From assembly GCA_001574975.1 (NCBI GenBank), contig KQ965803.1, positions 3,831 to 67,830 of the forward strand: a DNA stretch of 64,000 nt. Direction: 5' to 3'. Under the pieces are notes generated by a model that did no database searches, had not been told where the DNA came from, and worked only from the letters and a program-made list of their open reading frames with translations. The DNA is from Gonapodya prolifera JEL478. Lineage: Eukaryota > Monoblepharomycota > Monoblepharidomycetes > Monoblepharidales > Gonapodyaceae. Of the stretch, positions 1 to 10,800 are shown in pieces (within the stretch, counting starts at the first letter, position 1; the number at the start of each line of letters is the position of its first letter). A program made the position numbers and the translations under genes.

Positions 1-1573
1 AATGCTCTCAGCAAACCTGTAGTTGTAGAGGATGAGGATGAGGATGAGGTATTACCATGTTTGAATTTTCCTTTGGCTTGTTAAAGCATACTTTGTCTCT
101 TAGGCTGAAGGCCCTTCTGGAAAGTCTGCAGTTGCAACCCCCCAACTGGTCACCCCATTTGTTGACCCTGTGATTAATTTGGCACATGAAACAACTTGGG
201 CAGCTGATGTGACCACCTTCTGTGCTGATTATGAAGTTNAGATGCCCTCAAGGAGGATGGGATTATAATGGAAGTGAGTTAAATCTGTTTGAGGTGCATA
301 TGAGTTCATTGTTTTGAGGCTTGTCAATCAATTAGGCTGTCACACCCACAACGTTTCTTGCAATCAAGTCTGACTATATGGCTGTTGGCTGCACCACATT
401 CCACACCATCTATGTTGGTGAAAGTTCCACATCTACCAAGGCAAAGGAACTGGAGAATTTTGCCAGAGGTGCAACTATTTTGAAGACTGGGGATGTGATT
501 CAGTTCCTTGTTGCTGTGAAAGGTAACCAACCAGGGCAGTTCTCTTGGCCAAGTGCCCACTCTTGGAGGGTTCCTTTGGCTTCCAGTATGTTTGGACCTT
601 CAAAATTGCACAAGTCAGAACATCTGGCAAGTCCTGCTTATGAATTAATGTGGAGTCCTACTAACTTATTATCTTCTAGAAAATGCAACCCCAGGGTAAG
701 AAGGGGCCCTCCATGTACTTCACTTCTCAGATATCAATTGCTGTGTGGACGGAAATCCTCCTTCTCTGTACCAACACTGGTGACTCTGTTTTGGCACCAA
801 CTGCAGGGAGTGGATCCCTTGCAATTGNTTCTGCTTCTCTTGGGCGTCAATTCTATGGCATGTCTTTGAGTGATGATTTACATGGTGGAGTTGACAGTCT
901 TATTGCAAAGCGAAAAAATGCCTTTTCAAAGAATGCTGCATTGGCATTCTCCCAGTTTGTATCTTTGGTTTTGGTTTGATGTGGGCTCAGTCTAAATGTC
1001 TTGAATCTTACAGGTNNTATTGGAGCAACCAGAAGTTGTACCAATATGTTGCTCATAAATTCTGTTCCTTTGTGCCAGAAAAGTTCCCTTCAGAGAGGAG
1101 AGGAGGTGAAGGTGACCAAGACGAGGAGGAGGAAGATGACNAACAGGATCTCTCCAAGCTGCCGCAGGTTCCTAAAGATGGTACGTGCCCTGTGGTTCCC
1201 TTTAAGGTTTCATGTTCTGATTTGACATGTAGTGAAACGATTTATACTTGATGAGGCACTGGAGGTTGATGGAGATGATGGAGGGGAGGAGGAGGGCACC
1301 AGCAATGCAAGTAATGATGAACATGAAGGTGAAGAGGTTGTTGGTAAGTCTAATTGATGTTTCCTGGATGTTTACAATCAACTGAACTTTGTTCTCTTTA
1401 AGTGGCAACCCCCAAGGCTCAAGGCCAAGGGAAACGGTATTGCTATCACAGGCAGTACTTCAGGTGTAGTGACATGTTCTGGTGCTGGAGGTGGTGCTGT
1501 CACTGGACAGAAGAGAAAGAAGGGAACAGATGATGAAGGAGCAGGATTAAGAGCTCGTCGCTCTAGAAAGTAG
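1..1573 (+). CDS. 3' part of a multi-exon gene with a DNA-methyltransferase-like motif (partial)
   Basis: The gene enters from the left edge and ends at the TAG near 1573. At least six exons can be followed through GT..AG introns, for example near 50-104, 275-340, 955-1014 and 1180-1230. One exon (about 683-955) reads GDSVLAPTAGSGSLAI, then SLGRQFYGMSL. This resembles the glycine-rich SAM-binding motif of N4/N6 DNA methyltransferases (VLDP-F-GSG, then GR-F-G), although the usual Asp is Ala. No DPPY-type catalytic motif was found, so activity is not claimed. Later exons encode YQYVAHKFCSFVPEKF, long acidic stretches and a basic KRKK-type tail that could be a nuclear signal. The frame breaks near the N at 239, around 655-683 and around 1430. 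These may be decay or sequencing error. It lies directly upstream of a Fanzor relic and could belong to the same mobile element. The methyltransferase reading is an inference from one motif. Confidence 0.4.
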
Positions 1574-1659
1574 ATTAGGAAGACTGTAAAACTCAATGAA
1601 GAAACCCAAGTGTTATGAAATTTTTCTGCAAGTGCAAGTTAATAATTTGAGTTCTTGGA

Positions 1660-1712
1660 AGTGGGGGTACCTCCCCATATGGTGGGGGTATCTCTCTGGG
1701 GTGGGGGTATGT
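1660..1712. repeat. three spaced copies of GTGGGGGTA
   Basis: The 9-mer GTGGGGGTA occurs three times in about 50 bp, separated by pyrimidine-containing spacers (CCTCCCCATATG and TCTCTCTGGG). It lies about 90 bp after the stop of the methyltransferase-like gene. It could be a sub-terminal repeat of a transposon or a chance purine-rich cluster. The sequence shows only the repeat itself. Confidence 0.5.
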
Positions 1713-1814
1713 TAGCCATGGGACAGGCATGCTCTGCAGGTGCACTCATCTAAATACATGACCACAGTAGTGGCACAGCACTTAACACCTCACACTATAT
1801 ATACCATGTCAATG

Positions 1815-1841
1815 GATGTCACCTGAGGCTATGGTGACATC
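1815..1841. repeat. perfect 9-bp inverted repeat with a 9-nt loop
   Basis: GATGTCACC at 1815-1823 is followed by nine bases and then its exact complement GGTGACATC at 1833-1841. It lies between the methyltransferase-like gene and the Fanzor relic. Hairpins mark the ends of some Helitron and IS200/IS605-type elements, but no matching second end was found here. Confidence 0.5.
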
Positions 1842-2178
1842 ACTGATGGAATAAACACTGGCCTCAACATGCAAAAGGTTACCGCACCTGGCATCCTGCT
1901 TGACATGGACGCGTGGCTTCAGAGGCTGGTGGCCACTCACGATCTCTATGACAAGCTTTTTGGATCCAACAATCCCAGTTGACATCACACTACTACTCAT
2001 GCAGTTGTCAATGTACCTTGAGGGTTCAATTGGCCACCTTGCCCCTTCCTGCACCTGAGCAACTTCAACAGATTGAAGAATGACTGTCTACAAGGACTCC
2101 ACCAGTACTACCAATGCACAAAGCACAATTCCATGCAGTGAGTGAATTGAAAAACATTCAAGCATCAAACTTTATCAA

Positions 2179-2915
2179 GTGTTCTTCTGTCTTGTCCACA
2201 ACAGAAACACTCACACAAAGCTGATGGCACAGGACCCTGAGATCACATACATCAACAAGGTGATGCCAACTGCAAAGACTGTGGACAAGCTTCAACTCAA
2301 AGAGCACGTATTGCTTGTCCTCTGCCACCTCATGAAAATGCTCAATATCTACAAGCAAAGATGGTGGAAGTTGTGAGTCAAAACTGTCTTTGTTGTTGTT
2401 TCTTAGAACCCCTAATCAAACCATGCTATTCTTTGCGTTCTCCCATCCACCCAACATGGGCTTTGATTCTCTTCTATGCAGGGTTTTCAGGCTGTGCTTA
2501 CTGCACTGGTGTGGAAGTTTTTGGGAAAGCACTGGCCGTCTGAATGCATTGTTGCATGGGGATCAGCTGTCTTCAACTAGTTAAGTCATGGACACTGTAC
2601 GAGCCCAAACCAGCTTATACGTAAGGCTTTTGTCAATGCTGGCGTGATGGTCATTCTTGTTGACAAGTTCAGGACAAGCCAGATCTGTTTGCAATGTCAT
2701 CACGCATTCACCAAGGAGAGTGGCACCAAGCAGAAGCTTTAAAGCGTTTGGTGAGTTCCCCTTTTGTCTACCCAGTTTTCCACTCTGTCTTATTGCGACT
2801 TCTTACCTTTAGATCTTGCACGCACTGCAAGTGTATCTGGAACAGGGATGTCAACACAGTGCGGAACATCTTGTACTTCTACATGAATGCCACCAACAGC
2901 ATCATCTGTCCCTGA
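2179..2915 (+). pseudogene. Fanzor-type (eukaryotic TnpB homologue) nuclease relic, C-terminal half
   Basis: The C-terminal part keeps the TnpB/Fanzor signature in order. VDKFRTS lies at 2659-2679 and a CLQC knuckle at 2686-2697. An intron follows at 2751-2812. Then come a CTHC knuckle at 2817-2828 and WNRDVNTVRNI, with the RuvC-III Arg-Asp at 2844-2849. Upstream, IVAWGSAVF and a Trp-rich stretch (IYKQRWWKL) match the layout expected before the zinc ribbon. The known family pattern is [TS][TS]xx-C4 zinc finger-X(5-50)-RD, and it fits. In-frame stops (TAG at 2578-2580, TAA at 2740-2742) and a frame change across the intron show decay. The front, including the first RuvC Asp, could not be placed. 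Functional Fanzors are guide-RNA-directed DNA nucleases carried by transposons. This copy cannot be functional as read. Confidence 0.72.
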
Positions 2916-3554
2916 TGCTTCAAACGTCCCCGTCGCTAGTTTGCCTGTTTCTGTGAGTCGAAATGATGTTTTTATTCCACGCGGTCAACCTAATCTTTGG
3001 TTTTGTGCAGCGTTCGACGTTTTCCTTCTTCTTTCTTAAACACATACTCTTTGAGACCCTTTGCTGAACCAGCTTAAAAACAGTGTACTGTGGCTTTCAT
3101 GCAGGTATTGAATCCTGGATTTGTCTGGCGACCTCCTATCTTTTCATTGGCGACGAACGTGGTGTGGGATCGCAAGTTGGGATGGGAGGTTTCCAGATGG
3201 GAGGATGAAGTCAGCGATCGCACTAGTGCGGTATAGAGATGACGGCTTCGGTAGTACGCCAGGTTGTAACATGGTCCTCCTGTGCCCAACTTACTTGCCT
3301 AGCCTATTTGTACTTCACTAAGCTCTGGCAGTGCACCACGTCTTCTGACAGTACCAACACCAGGTGTTACCAGCCCCTCACCAACATTTGACTCCTACTT
3401 GAATGAAAATTGCAGCGGAAATGAAACGCACAGGGTTAAGAGGACAAGGACGGGGAAAGGGGGGAGGAGGGTGACGAGTTATTTTCTGCGTTTGCTATGG
3501 TCGCTGTGTCTGCACAACACGACGACGTCTTCACCCCCCCTCCTGCCCGCCAGC
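2916..3554. other. non-coding region upstream of the MRP51-like gene
   Basis: The Fanzor relic ends near 2915. From about 3100 onward base composition becomes GC-rich, as in the rest of the window. No convincing coding stretch was seen. The last 100 bp are presumably the promoter of the gene starting at 3555. A longer open frame reaches back to 3399, but the residues before 3555 look unlike the conserved protein start. Confidence 0.4.
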
Positions 3555-4931
3555 ATGGACTCCTTCGCGAGCGTTCTGCGGGCATCCCGCTTCACACAAG
3601 TCGATCCAAAACTCCCCCTCATCTTCGTCCCCCCGTCGTCGCCCGCATCCCGCGCCAAGGGCAACATCGGGCTCAAACGATCCCTGCCCCCCGCCACGCT
3701 CGCCCAGGCCGCCCAGCGCGGTCCCTCCGCGCTCGCTTTCTCCGTGCGCTCGCTCGACGCCTCCGCCGACCTCTCCACCGAACACATCCCGCGCACCGTC
3801 CTCGCAGACTCGCTCACGCGGTGGAGGGAGAACTTCCCCGCCGAGACCGAACCCGCGGCGCTGCGGTACCGCGATATCCGGTGGTCCAGTCCGCGGCGCG
3901 TGGACGTGAACCTGATGGGCCCCGAGCGGTTCGCGTGGGTGCTTCGCAAGGCGCGCGAGCACTCGGCGGAGTGGCACGCGTACAGAGCCAAGCTGGAGCG
4001 CGTGACGGGGAAGAAGGCGACGCAGGAGGATATGTTGCGGTTCTTGCGGGACGAGTGCGGGGTGGAGATTTATGCGGGGAATGCGCAGGGCGTCATGGGG
4101 ACGGCGACGGTGCCCGTGCATGGGCCGTATTATGCGCATCATTTGGAGGACGAATCTCCAGCGTCGGCCGCCGGCTCCTCGACACCAGCCGACGACAGCG
4201 CCGCCAAGAACACATCCCCGCTGGACGCGCTGGAGCAAGCGCTGGGCACGTCCTCTGCGCTCTCCACGCCGTCCCGGTCACCGGCGCACGACATCGACAC
4301 TCTGCTGGGCAACTTGATGGTCTCGTACCAGGCCCCCACACCCCTCGTGACCGTACAGGGCCGACGCGTCCCATCGCGGACCAACCGTCTCCAAAAACCC
4401 AAACATCTCGTCGGCGTGGCCGGGTTCGTCGCCGAGCTGCGCGTCGCCAACGCGATGGACATCGACTACGGCCGCGATATGCTCAACAAGTTCGACGTGG
4501 CTGAGGCACGGTGGTCCTCGATCCCGGACGCGGGCGTGTGGTACGCCCCACCACCCGACCATGCGCGCAAGGGTGGCAAGAAGAGGGGCAATGTGGATGA
4601 GGAACCGGAGCATGATTGGCGCGGGATTGGGAATGTGAGACCGACGATTCAGCTCAGGATTGCGGTGGATAGATCGGGCAGGCCAAGCGCGATGCGTACG
4701 AGGGCTGAGGCGATGCGGCGCGCGGCTGAGGCGGGTGCAGGTGCTGGTGCTGGGTTTGGGGTTGGGCCTGCTGGAGCGGGACAAAAAGGCATGGCACCCT
4801 CGCTCCTGCGACTCGCGCAGCTGACCTCGGCACGCCAAAAGCAGCAGCAGCAACAACAGCAAGGTGGTGGGAGTGAAGGGGGGGATCCGATGCTGGCGAG
4901 GTTGAATGAGTTGAGTAAGGGGAAGAAGTAG
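3555..4931 (+). CDS. mitochondrial small-subunit ribosomal protein, MRP51-like
   Basis: This is a single exon of 458 residues. The start at 3555 was chosen because FASVLRASRFTQVDP, beginning at residue 3, fits the usual N-terminus of fungal MRP51 proteins (small-subunit mitochondrial ribosome). It is followed by the diagnostic KGNIGLKRSLPP near residues 35-46, equivalent to the KG-WGLKR-LP motif of the family. MRP51 proteins act in the mitochondrial matrix in the 37S subunit. Residues 185-210 and the C-terminus (Ala/Gly-rich, then a Gln run near 4840-4860) are low-complexity. The last residues are Lys-rich. A longer N-terminal extension from 3399 is open but does not look conserved. Assignment rests on motif recall rather than an alignment. 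Confidence 0.6.
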   Translation: MDSFASVLRASRFTQVDPKLPLIFVPPSSPASRAKGNIGLKRSLPPATLAQAAQRGPSALAFSVRSLDASADLSTEHIPRTVLADSLTRWRENFPAETEPAALRYRDIRWSSPRRVDVNLMGPERFAWVLRKAREHSAEWHAYRAKLERVTGKKATQEDMLRFLRDECGVEIYAGNAQGVMGTATVPVHGPYYAHHLEDESPASAAGSSTPADDSAAKNTSPLDALEQALGTSSALSTPSRSPAHDIDTLLGNLMVSYQAPTPLVTVQGRRVPSRTNRLQKPKHLVGVAGFVAELRVANAMDIDYGRDMLNKFDVAEARWSSIPDAGVWYAPPPDHARKGGKKRGNVDEEPEHDWRGIGNVRPTIQLRIAVDRSGRPSAMRTRAEAMRRAAEAGAGAGAGFGVGPAGAGQKGMAPSLLRLAQLTSARQKQQQQQQQGGGSEGGDPMLARLNELSKGKK

Positions 4932-5433
4932 GGCGGCATGGTGTGGTGGTGTGGGTCGGTGTGTGTGGAGTCGGAGTTGGGTGGGTTGAGTGGACTATGC
5001 GCAGGACGGGGCGGTGTGGGGGACGGGTGGAGTGGAGGATGGGCCTGTTGATTGGGGGCAAAAACGCATGGACACTTCATCATGGACTCTGACGTCGCAC
5101 CCCCCGCGGGATTAGAACAATGTCGAGTGATCTACTGCCATGGTCCGTGTCACCGTAGCTATCATACTTGAATCATCGCCGCGCGTGCCCTGCCCGTGCA
5201 GCACACTCCCTGCTGCCTTGTTCCACTCCACCCCGCTCACTACACCGTATCTCTACACAGCACAAATAAAATTCCAGGCCTTTTCCCAAAAATAAGATGC
5301 ACGTTCCTTTTCCGGATGTCCCAGAACTGTGGTGCATCCTGAGGGAGGGGCACCGTAGCAACTGTCAGCCTCACCCTGACTCATCATTCGTCCGCCCGAC
5401 ATCGTTTTCCATACACCATCGAATTTTTTCTCC
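4932..5433. other. intergenic region, MRP51-like gene to SH3 membrane protein
   Basis: This stretch holds the 3' flank of the MRP51-like gene (G-rich up to about 5050) and the promoter of the next plus-strand gene. No coding stretch or repeat was supported. Confidence 0.4.
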
Positions 5434-7702
5434 ATGCGCGCGCATCATCAGCACTCCGCATTGTCCCGCTGCGCTTTCCTCTTCCCGCTCTTCCCGCGCG
5501 TGTACGCCCGCATTCCTGTTCCCATCCCCATCGCACTCCTCCTCGCTCTCCTCGCGCCCACGTTCATCCCGCTCTGCGCATCACAGCGCTCGCAGTCCGT
5601 GACAATAACGTGGGACCCAGGCGACGCGGCTGTGTGTACCGGCGATGTGAGTCCGCTTGGCGTGGGGGTGCGGAGGGATGACGGGGGTGGAAGAAGCTGA
5701 TGAAATTTAATGGCGTTAAGGTCGTACTGAACTTCGTCGAGCGCGCGGGAAATGGGTCCCAAATCGGGTGGTCTGGTACGTTGCCGTCTTCACATCCCTG
5801 CTCCACTTCCTCCCTCCACTCAACTCAACCCTCACCCCCATCCGACCCCTCCTACCCACCCCAGGCGTTCTCGCCCAAATCCAACGCCCCGCATCCAACT
5901 ACACCTTCACACACACATGGCCCGACGGCGCCGCGTCGCTGAGCGTGGTCGTGTGCTGTGATGCCAGCAGTGGCGTGGTGTGTTTCGGGACATCAACGGT
6001 GACGGCGCCGGACCAGGTTGGGGTGAATGGGACGAGAACAACAAGGACGACGGTGCAAACTAGTACCACGAAAGTAGCAACGGCGACGACGACCATGTCA
6101 ACCGTGACCGGTTCGGCGTCTCAGCTCTCCACCACAGCAGCCACGACAAGCACACTGTCAACCACAACGTCAACCACCACAACCACCATACTGTCCTCCA
6201 CCACCTCCTCCACCGCCGTCCTGCTCCCATCCACATCCAAACCACCCTCTCAACCAGCAACCGCAAACACTGCCGCCATATGCGCGCTCACGTTCGCAGC
6301 CCTTGTAGCGCTCGTACTCCCCGTAGCCTTGCTTGTGAGGGGGTATAGGGCCAAGAAGCGGAGGGGCGGTGCGGGTGTGGAGCTGGGCATGAAAGACAAA
6401 GGGAACACGGGCGGGACTGGGACTGGGACCAGGACTAGGAAGGGTCGAGGGGATGGGAATGGGGAGGGTAGCAGTTCCACGAAAGGGAGCAAGACCGCAA
6501 CGGGGGGTGGGACAGGCACCAACCCCAGAACGGGAAGCGGGAGGAGACCACGTCCCCTCCAACGACCAATCCCCAAACGGCGCGACTCGGCCGTCGGGTC
6601 GGTATCATCGTCGTCGGGTGCGTCAACAACCTCCTCCTACTGCGGCTCGCCGACGTCACCACGATCTCCCATGTCCCCGCTTAGCCTCGGGGACTCTTTG
6701 CCTTCACCTTCATCTTACCCCTGCTCCTCCCCCTCCAACAACACCCACCCCTGGAGCGACACCCCCACCACCCCTTTCCCACCCCCACCACGCATCCTAG
6801 CCCGGGGAGTCCCCTTCGCACAACGCCCGGGCTCCGTGTCCGTGGACAGACTGAGCCTGGCTATTAGCATCTCGCAGGACCCCGCGACAAGGGGCGAGGC
6901 GTGGGGTGCGGGGGTTGGGGTGTGTGGGTCGTTGCGGAAGGTGAGGGTGTGCTGGGTATGCTGGTTGGTGATGTGTGTTTTCTGACGTGTGTTTGTGTTC
7001 GTGTCCTAGCCCCATGTATGTACACCCCTCACGTTGGTCCCCCCTGAACCCACTCACACTCCCCCCTCACTAAATTCTACCCTCTCCCTCCGTCACCACA
7101 CAGCCCTTCTTCGCCACCATCGCCGCCCCGCTCAACCAGATTAACGAAGTGTACGTCGACGTCGGGGAGCCGAGACCTTTTGTTGTCGTGGGAGATGTGC
7201 GTTGCTTGGTTTTTGGTTTTTGTGCGGCGTGGTATAGGGGTGCTATGTTGACCTCCATCTGCCGCCTCGTACCACCTTTCCCACGCCCAGTTCCTCCCCA
7301 CGGGCCCCGACGAGATCCGCCTGAAGGAAGGCGACCGCGTGCACCTCGTAATCGCGTACCGGGACGGATGGGGACAGGGCGAGAACTTGCGTAGCGGGAA
7401 ACGGGGGATGCTTCCGCTGTGAGTTTCTGGGTGGTCCCATTGCCATTGCCATTGCTCGGGGTTTCCAGGCGGTAGGCCCACATGGCACATTTTGACCGTG
7501 CGGCGTGCTTTGCCTTTGCAGCAACTTCTTGTACCCTGAACCGGGATCGTCGAGTACCCTCGCACGGTTTTGGAGACGCGCGCGGGCAAGGACGGTTTCG
7601 GGTGACGAGGAGCACCTGCTTCCGCCGCGCCGGGTTCCGGGCATATCGTGCGTGGTGCCCGTCATGGGATTACCCGAGGTGAGGCAGATGTTTTGGCGCT
7701 GA
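5434..7702 (+). CDS. secreted/plasma-membrane protein with Ser/Thr-rich ectodomain, one TM segment and C-terminal SH3 domain
   Basis: Exon 1 encodes a hydrophobic leader (IPIALLLALLAP) followed by SQRSQSVTITWDPGDAAVCTGD, and the donor GTGAGT is at 5647. A short exon (about 5720-5775) and a long exon from about 5863 follow. The long exon carries a Cys-containing domain (SVVVCCDASSG), a Ser/Thr-rich stalk, a transmembrane segment near 6262-6340 (AAICALTFAALVALVLPVAL) and a basic, low-complexity cytoplasmic tail. After three more introns (the last 7419-7521), the tail ends in an SH3-like fold: VYVDVGEP, DEIRLKEGDRVHLVIAYRDG, GWGQG and LPLNFLYP, matching ALYDY / DE-L---GD / GW--G / P-NY. The order signal peptide-stalk-TM-SH3 suggests a surface sensor or adaptor, similar in logic to Sho1 or Mid2-type proteins. 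That role is inferred. Confidence 0.65.
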
Positions 7703-7882
7703 CGTGGCACGTTTTCTGATACCTGCGTGAATGGGGTTGGTTCAGTTGCCGAGAAATGACTCCATTGCATCAACTTAAATTAAGAGATACAAGCACAGTA
7801 CAATTATTTATAGCATGTGCATGAACATACAATTGCAAAAATCAAAGCATAGAATCGACAAATACATACACCACACCACGCA

Positions 7883-10800
7883 TCACTGGGCACCGTCGAC
7901 ACCACCATACGCCACACCATACGCACGCACCAACTTTGCAAATTTGCTTTCGGCCTCTTTCCTCCTCCGCTCAAGCTCGTCAACCTTTGCCCGCTCCTTA
8001 TCCACCATCTCCGCGGTCGCCTTGCGCTCCTTCTCGCTCTCGTTGAACTCCCTCATGAAGTGCTCCAGCTGCTGCTTCGTCACCGCGTGCGTGGCGGACA
8101 CTTCGTCGTACTTGGCGCGCAGTCGGAATAGCGTGTGGTTTGACGAGGCGTTCAGGCTCACGAGATGCGTGATGAGCGACTGGAACGGCAATGGGTGGAT
8201 CGTCACCGCACCCGAGTCGGACGTGTGGCCCGCACTGGCACTGCGAGATAGTACTTGGGCGTTGAAACTCTTCCACACGTCGCGGCTCTCGCCCCCGGCG
8301 GGGTTGCGCGAGGTCTCGTCGGTGACCACCCCCTCGAGCGCCCTCCACGATGCGTCGTAGTCCTTGAGGATGTCCTTCGCCTTGACGAGTTCGGTCTGCA
8401 CTTCGTCGAAGCGCTTGATCCAGACGGACTCGGAGGCTTTGATTTTCTGGCGGTATTTGAGCAGACGGGCGATCAGTTCCTTGTTTTCAAGTTCGAGGGA
8501 TTCCATTTTTTCGAGATACCCTGCATGTGTGTTTTCAGAAACGCGTGAGATCATCCCAAACAAACATGTTCTCCGAAAAGCACGTCCTCACCTTCGATTA
8601 CATCCTTCAGCTCATTCACTTTGGATCTCGTCTCGTCCGTCTGCCTCATCACAGCGACGAGGTCATCCACCCGCTTCAAAATACTCGCGGTCGCCTCGTC
8701 GTTCCTGTGCGCCAGGGCCTTGTCAAGCTTCTGGCTGATGATTGCGACGGCTTCTTCAGTCTTGGACACGCGGATGCGGGTTCGCACCTTGGAAGGTGCT
8801 TCCTTCCCACGATCTTCTTTCGGTATCACTTCTTCTTCAACGATGATACCCCCCGACGACGCGCTCTCAGAAACGGATGGCGGTCGCAGTGGCTTCACTT
8901 CGACTTTTGGTTCTTTCTTGAGGCGGTGCAACGTTCGTTCCAGCTCCTGACAGCGATCCTTCCAGAGAACAAGCTCCTGTGCGTTTACATGGGGTTCTTG
9001 GCATACTTGAACTTTTGGTGCCGGTTGGGCAAGAAGGTCTCGAAGTCGACTGTTCTCTGCTTTCCATCTTCACTCGCCGGAAAAGACGTCAAACATCAAT
9101 AGATCCTCTGTAAAGCACTGCTTTACTCACTCTATCAACGTTTTCTCCAAATACTGAGCCTGCATCCTCAGATCTTCATTCTCTTTCGTCATCTCGGCGA
9201 CCTTGTTCCTGAAGGTGGCCAGTCCTGGCAACTGGTCGTACATGCTCGGGGCCCGCTCCTGTTCTTGCTCCTGCTCATGGCTCAGAGAAGGTTGTTTGTG
9301 AAACGCAACTGGAGGCACGGATTGGCTTCTGCGCATGTCGCTCTGGTAGGCGCTCTCCAGGTTGTCTGGCCGTGTGACGGACGCCGTGCGTGTCCGGGTC
9401 CGGGTCCTTGTTCGTGACCGTGATCTCGTTGTGCCTCTTTTCCGTAGTGCCTTTTCAATAGCACCCATGGGACCTTGTCCTTTCGGAATCGCTTCGTCCG
9501 ATTCTTCATTCGAGCGAAGCGAACTTTCCTTGCTCCACCTGCGCTCCCTTTCGAGCTTCTCGAGCCCTTTAAAAGCAGCCAGCTTGTCCTCAAGTTCTTT
9601 TGCGTAGAGCACCAGCACGCGCGTGTCGTCTCTCATCTGGTCCATCTCGTCAAGAACGCTGGAAAGGTCTGCTTGCAGGCTATTGAATTGTTCCCGATAC
9701 TCGACTTGCTGCGCCGTGATGCGAGCCATCTGGGCCAAACACTGAGACGCGGATTGGTCAAACGCTTCTGCAGAAAGCGTAACACGTTCGAGCGCTTTGG
9801 ACATGCCCTCTTGGTTCATTGATCCCGGGTTGAGAACACCATCAGTAAACATTTTCAGCGAGTCCACCATGTCGATAACGCCTGTCCACATCGTCGTGCA
9901 AACTTCCTTATCGAACTTATCCCAACTCCCACCTTCTCTCTGCGGCTGCGTTTGCGCTTCCCATTCGCCAAGCACGCTCGGAATGCCCACCCTCGTGATC
10001 CGAAGCCGCGTCATGGTCGCCTCCAGCGCGCGGACAGCTTCGCGGCGCGCGTGGTCCCGTTCCCGAACCTCTGGCTCTTCCGACTGAGCCGTTGCTTTTG
10101 TTCGCAGCCTCTGCACCTCGCGTTCAAGATGCGCGACTTGATCCCGCGCCGTGGTGCACTCGGACGCCAACCGTTCGAGTCGTTGCTGCGCGGCCAAGCG
10201 GAGTTGCAGAGAAGGAAAGGGATCCGCGAGAGCGCTTTCGGCTATTCGGGCAGTTTGCTACACGCGCCAGCGCAATTCGTCAGAAACCTGCAACAAATCC
10301 AACCATGTAACACCAATAAAACCCACCTCCCGCTCTTTGGCCCGCACCCGCACCTGCTCCTGCTCCTCCCTATCCTCCCTCCGCCTCCGTTCCCATTTCT
10401 CGCGCTCCAACTCCTTGATCCTGCGGCGGAGGTCCGAAATCTCTTCGACCTCTTCGGGGGACCGGAAGCTGAGCGGTTGCGGTCCAGTGCCATTGCCGTT
10501 GCCCGGGCGGGACTCCGCGAATACAGCCGACGCGTGCGTGGGGGAAGTGGACCTCGACCGCGGGGGGAGAGTCCGTGTCGTTCCGTGCGGTGAGCGCACC
10601 TTGTCCTTGACGTCCGGTACGTGGTGCACGGAACTCACGTCTGCGCCGGATTCGTATTCGTGCTCGCTTTCGGCGCTGCGTGCCACAGCCGCGGAGGAGT
10701 GGGTCTGAGAGGCGGGGGCAGGGGCAGGGGCGGGCACGACGGGGGGGTTGCGCTCGCGATACGATACGGGGTTGGCGCTGAGAGGCAAAGGTTGTGTGAG

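Larger units (their letters stand above)
1574..2178. other. non-coding stretch between the methyltransferase-like gene and the Fanzor relic
   Basis: This AT-rich stretch follows the stop of the upstream gene. It contains a short direct repeat (1660-1712), a TATATA run near 1798 and a perfect 9-bp hairpin (1815-1841). Short open stretches between 1860 and 2060 are broken by stops and may be the decayed front of the Fanzor gene. Nothing else is recognisable. Confidence 0.4.

Noticed and set aside
1-1573. Calling the first gene an active DNA methyltransferase
   Set aside because: Only one motif fits, its usual Asp is Ala, no catalytic DPPY-type motif was found and the 5' end is missing.
3497-4504. 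Long plus-strand frame of 335 codons overlapping the MRP51-like gene
   Set aside because: It is Arg/Pro-rich, has no motif and shadows the conserved protein in another frame. It results from high GC.
8527-9102. Plus-strand open frames across the coiled-coil gene
   Set aside because: The minus-strand exons join in frame with splice signals and show coiled-coil heptads; the plus frames do not.
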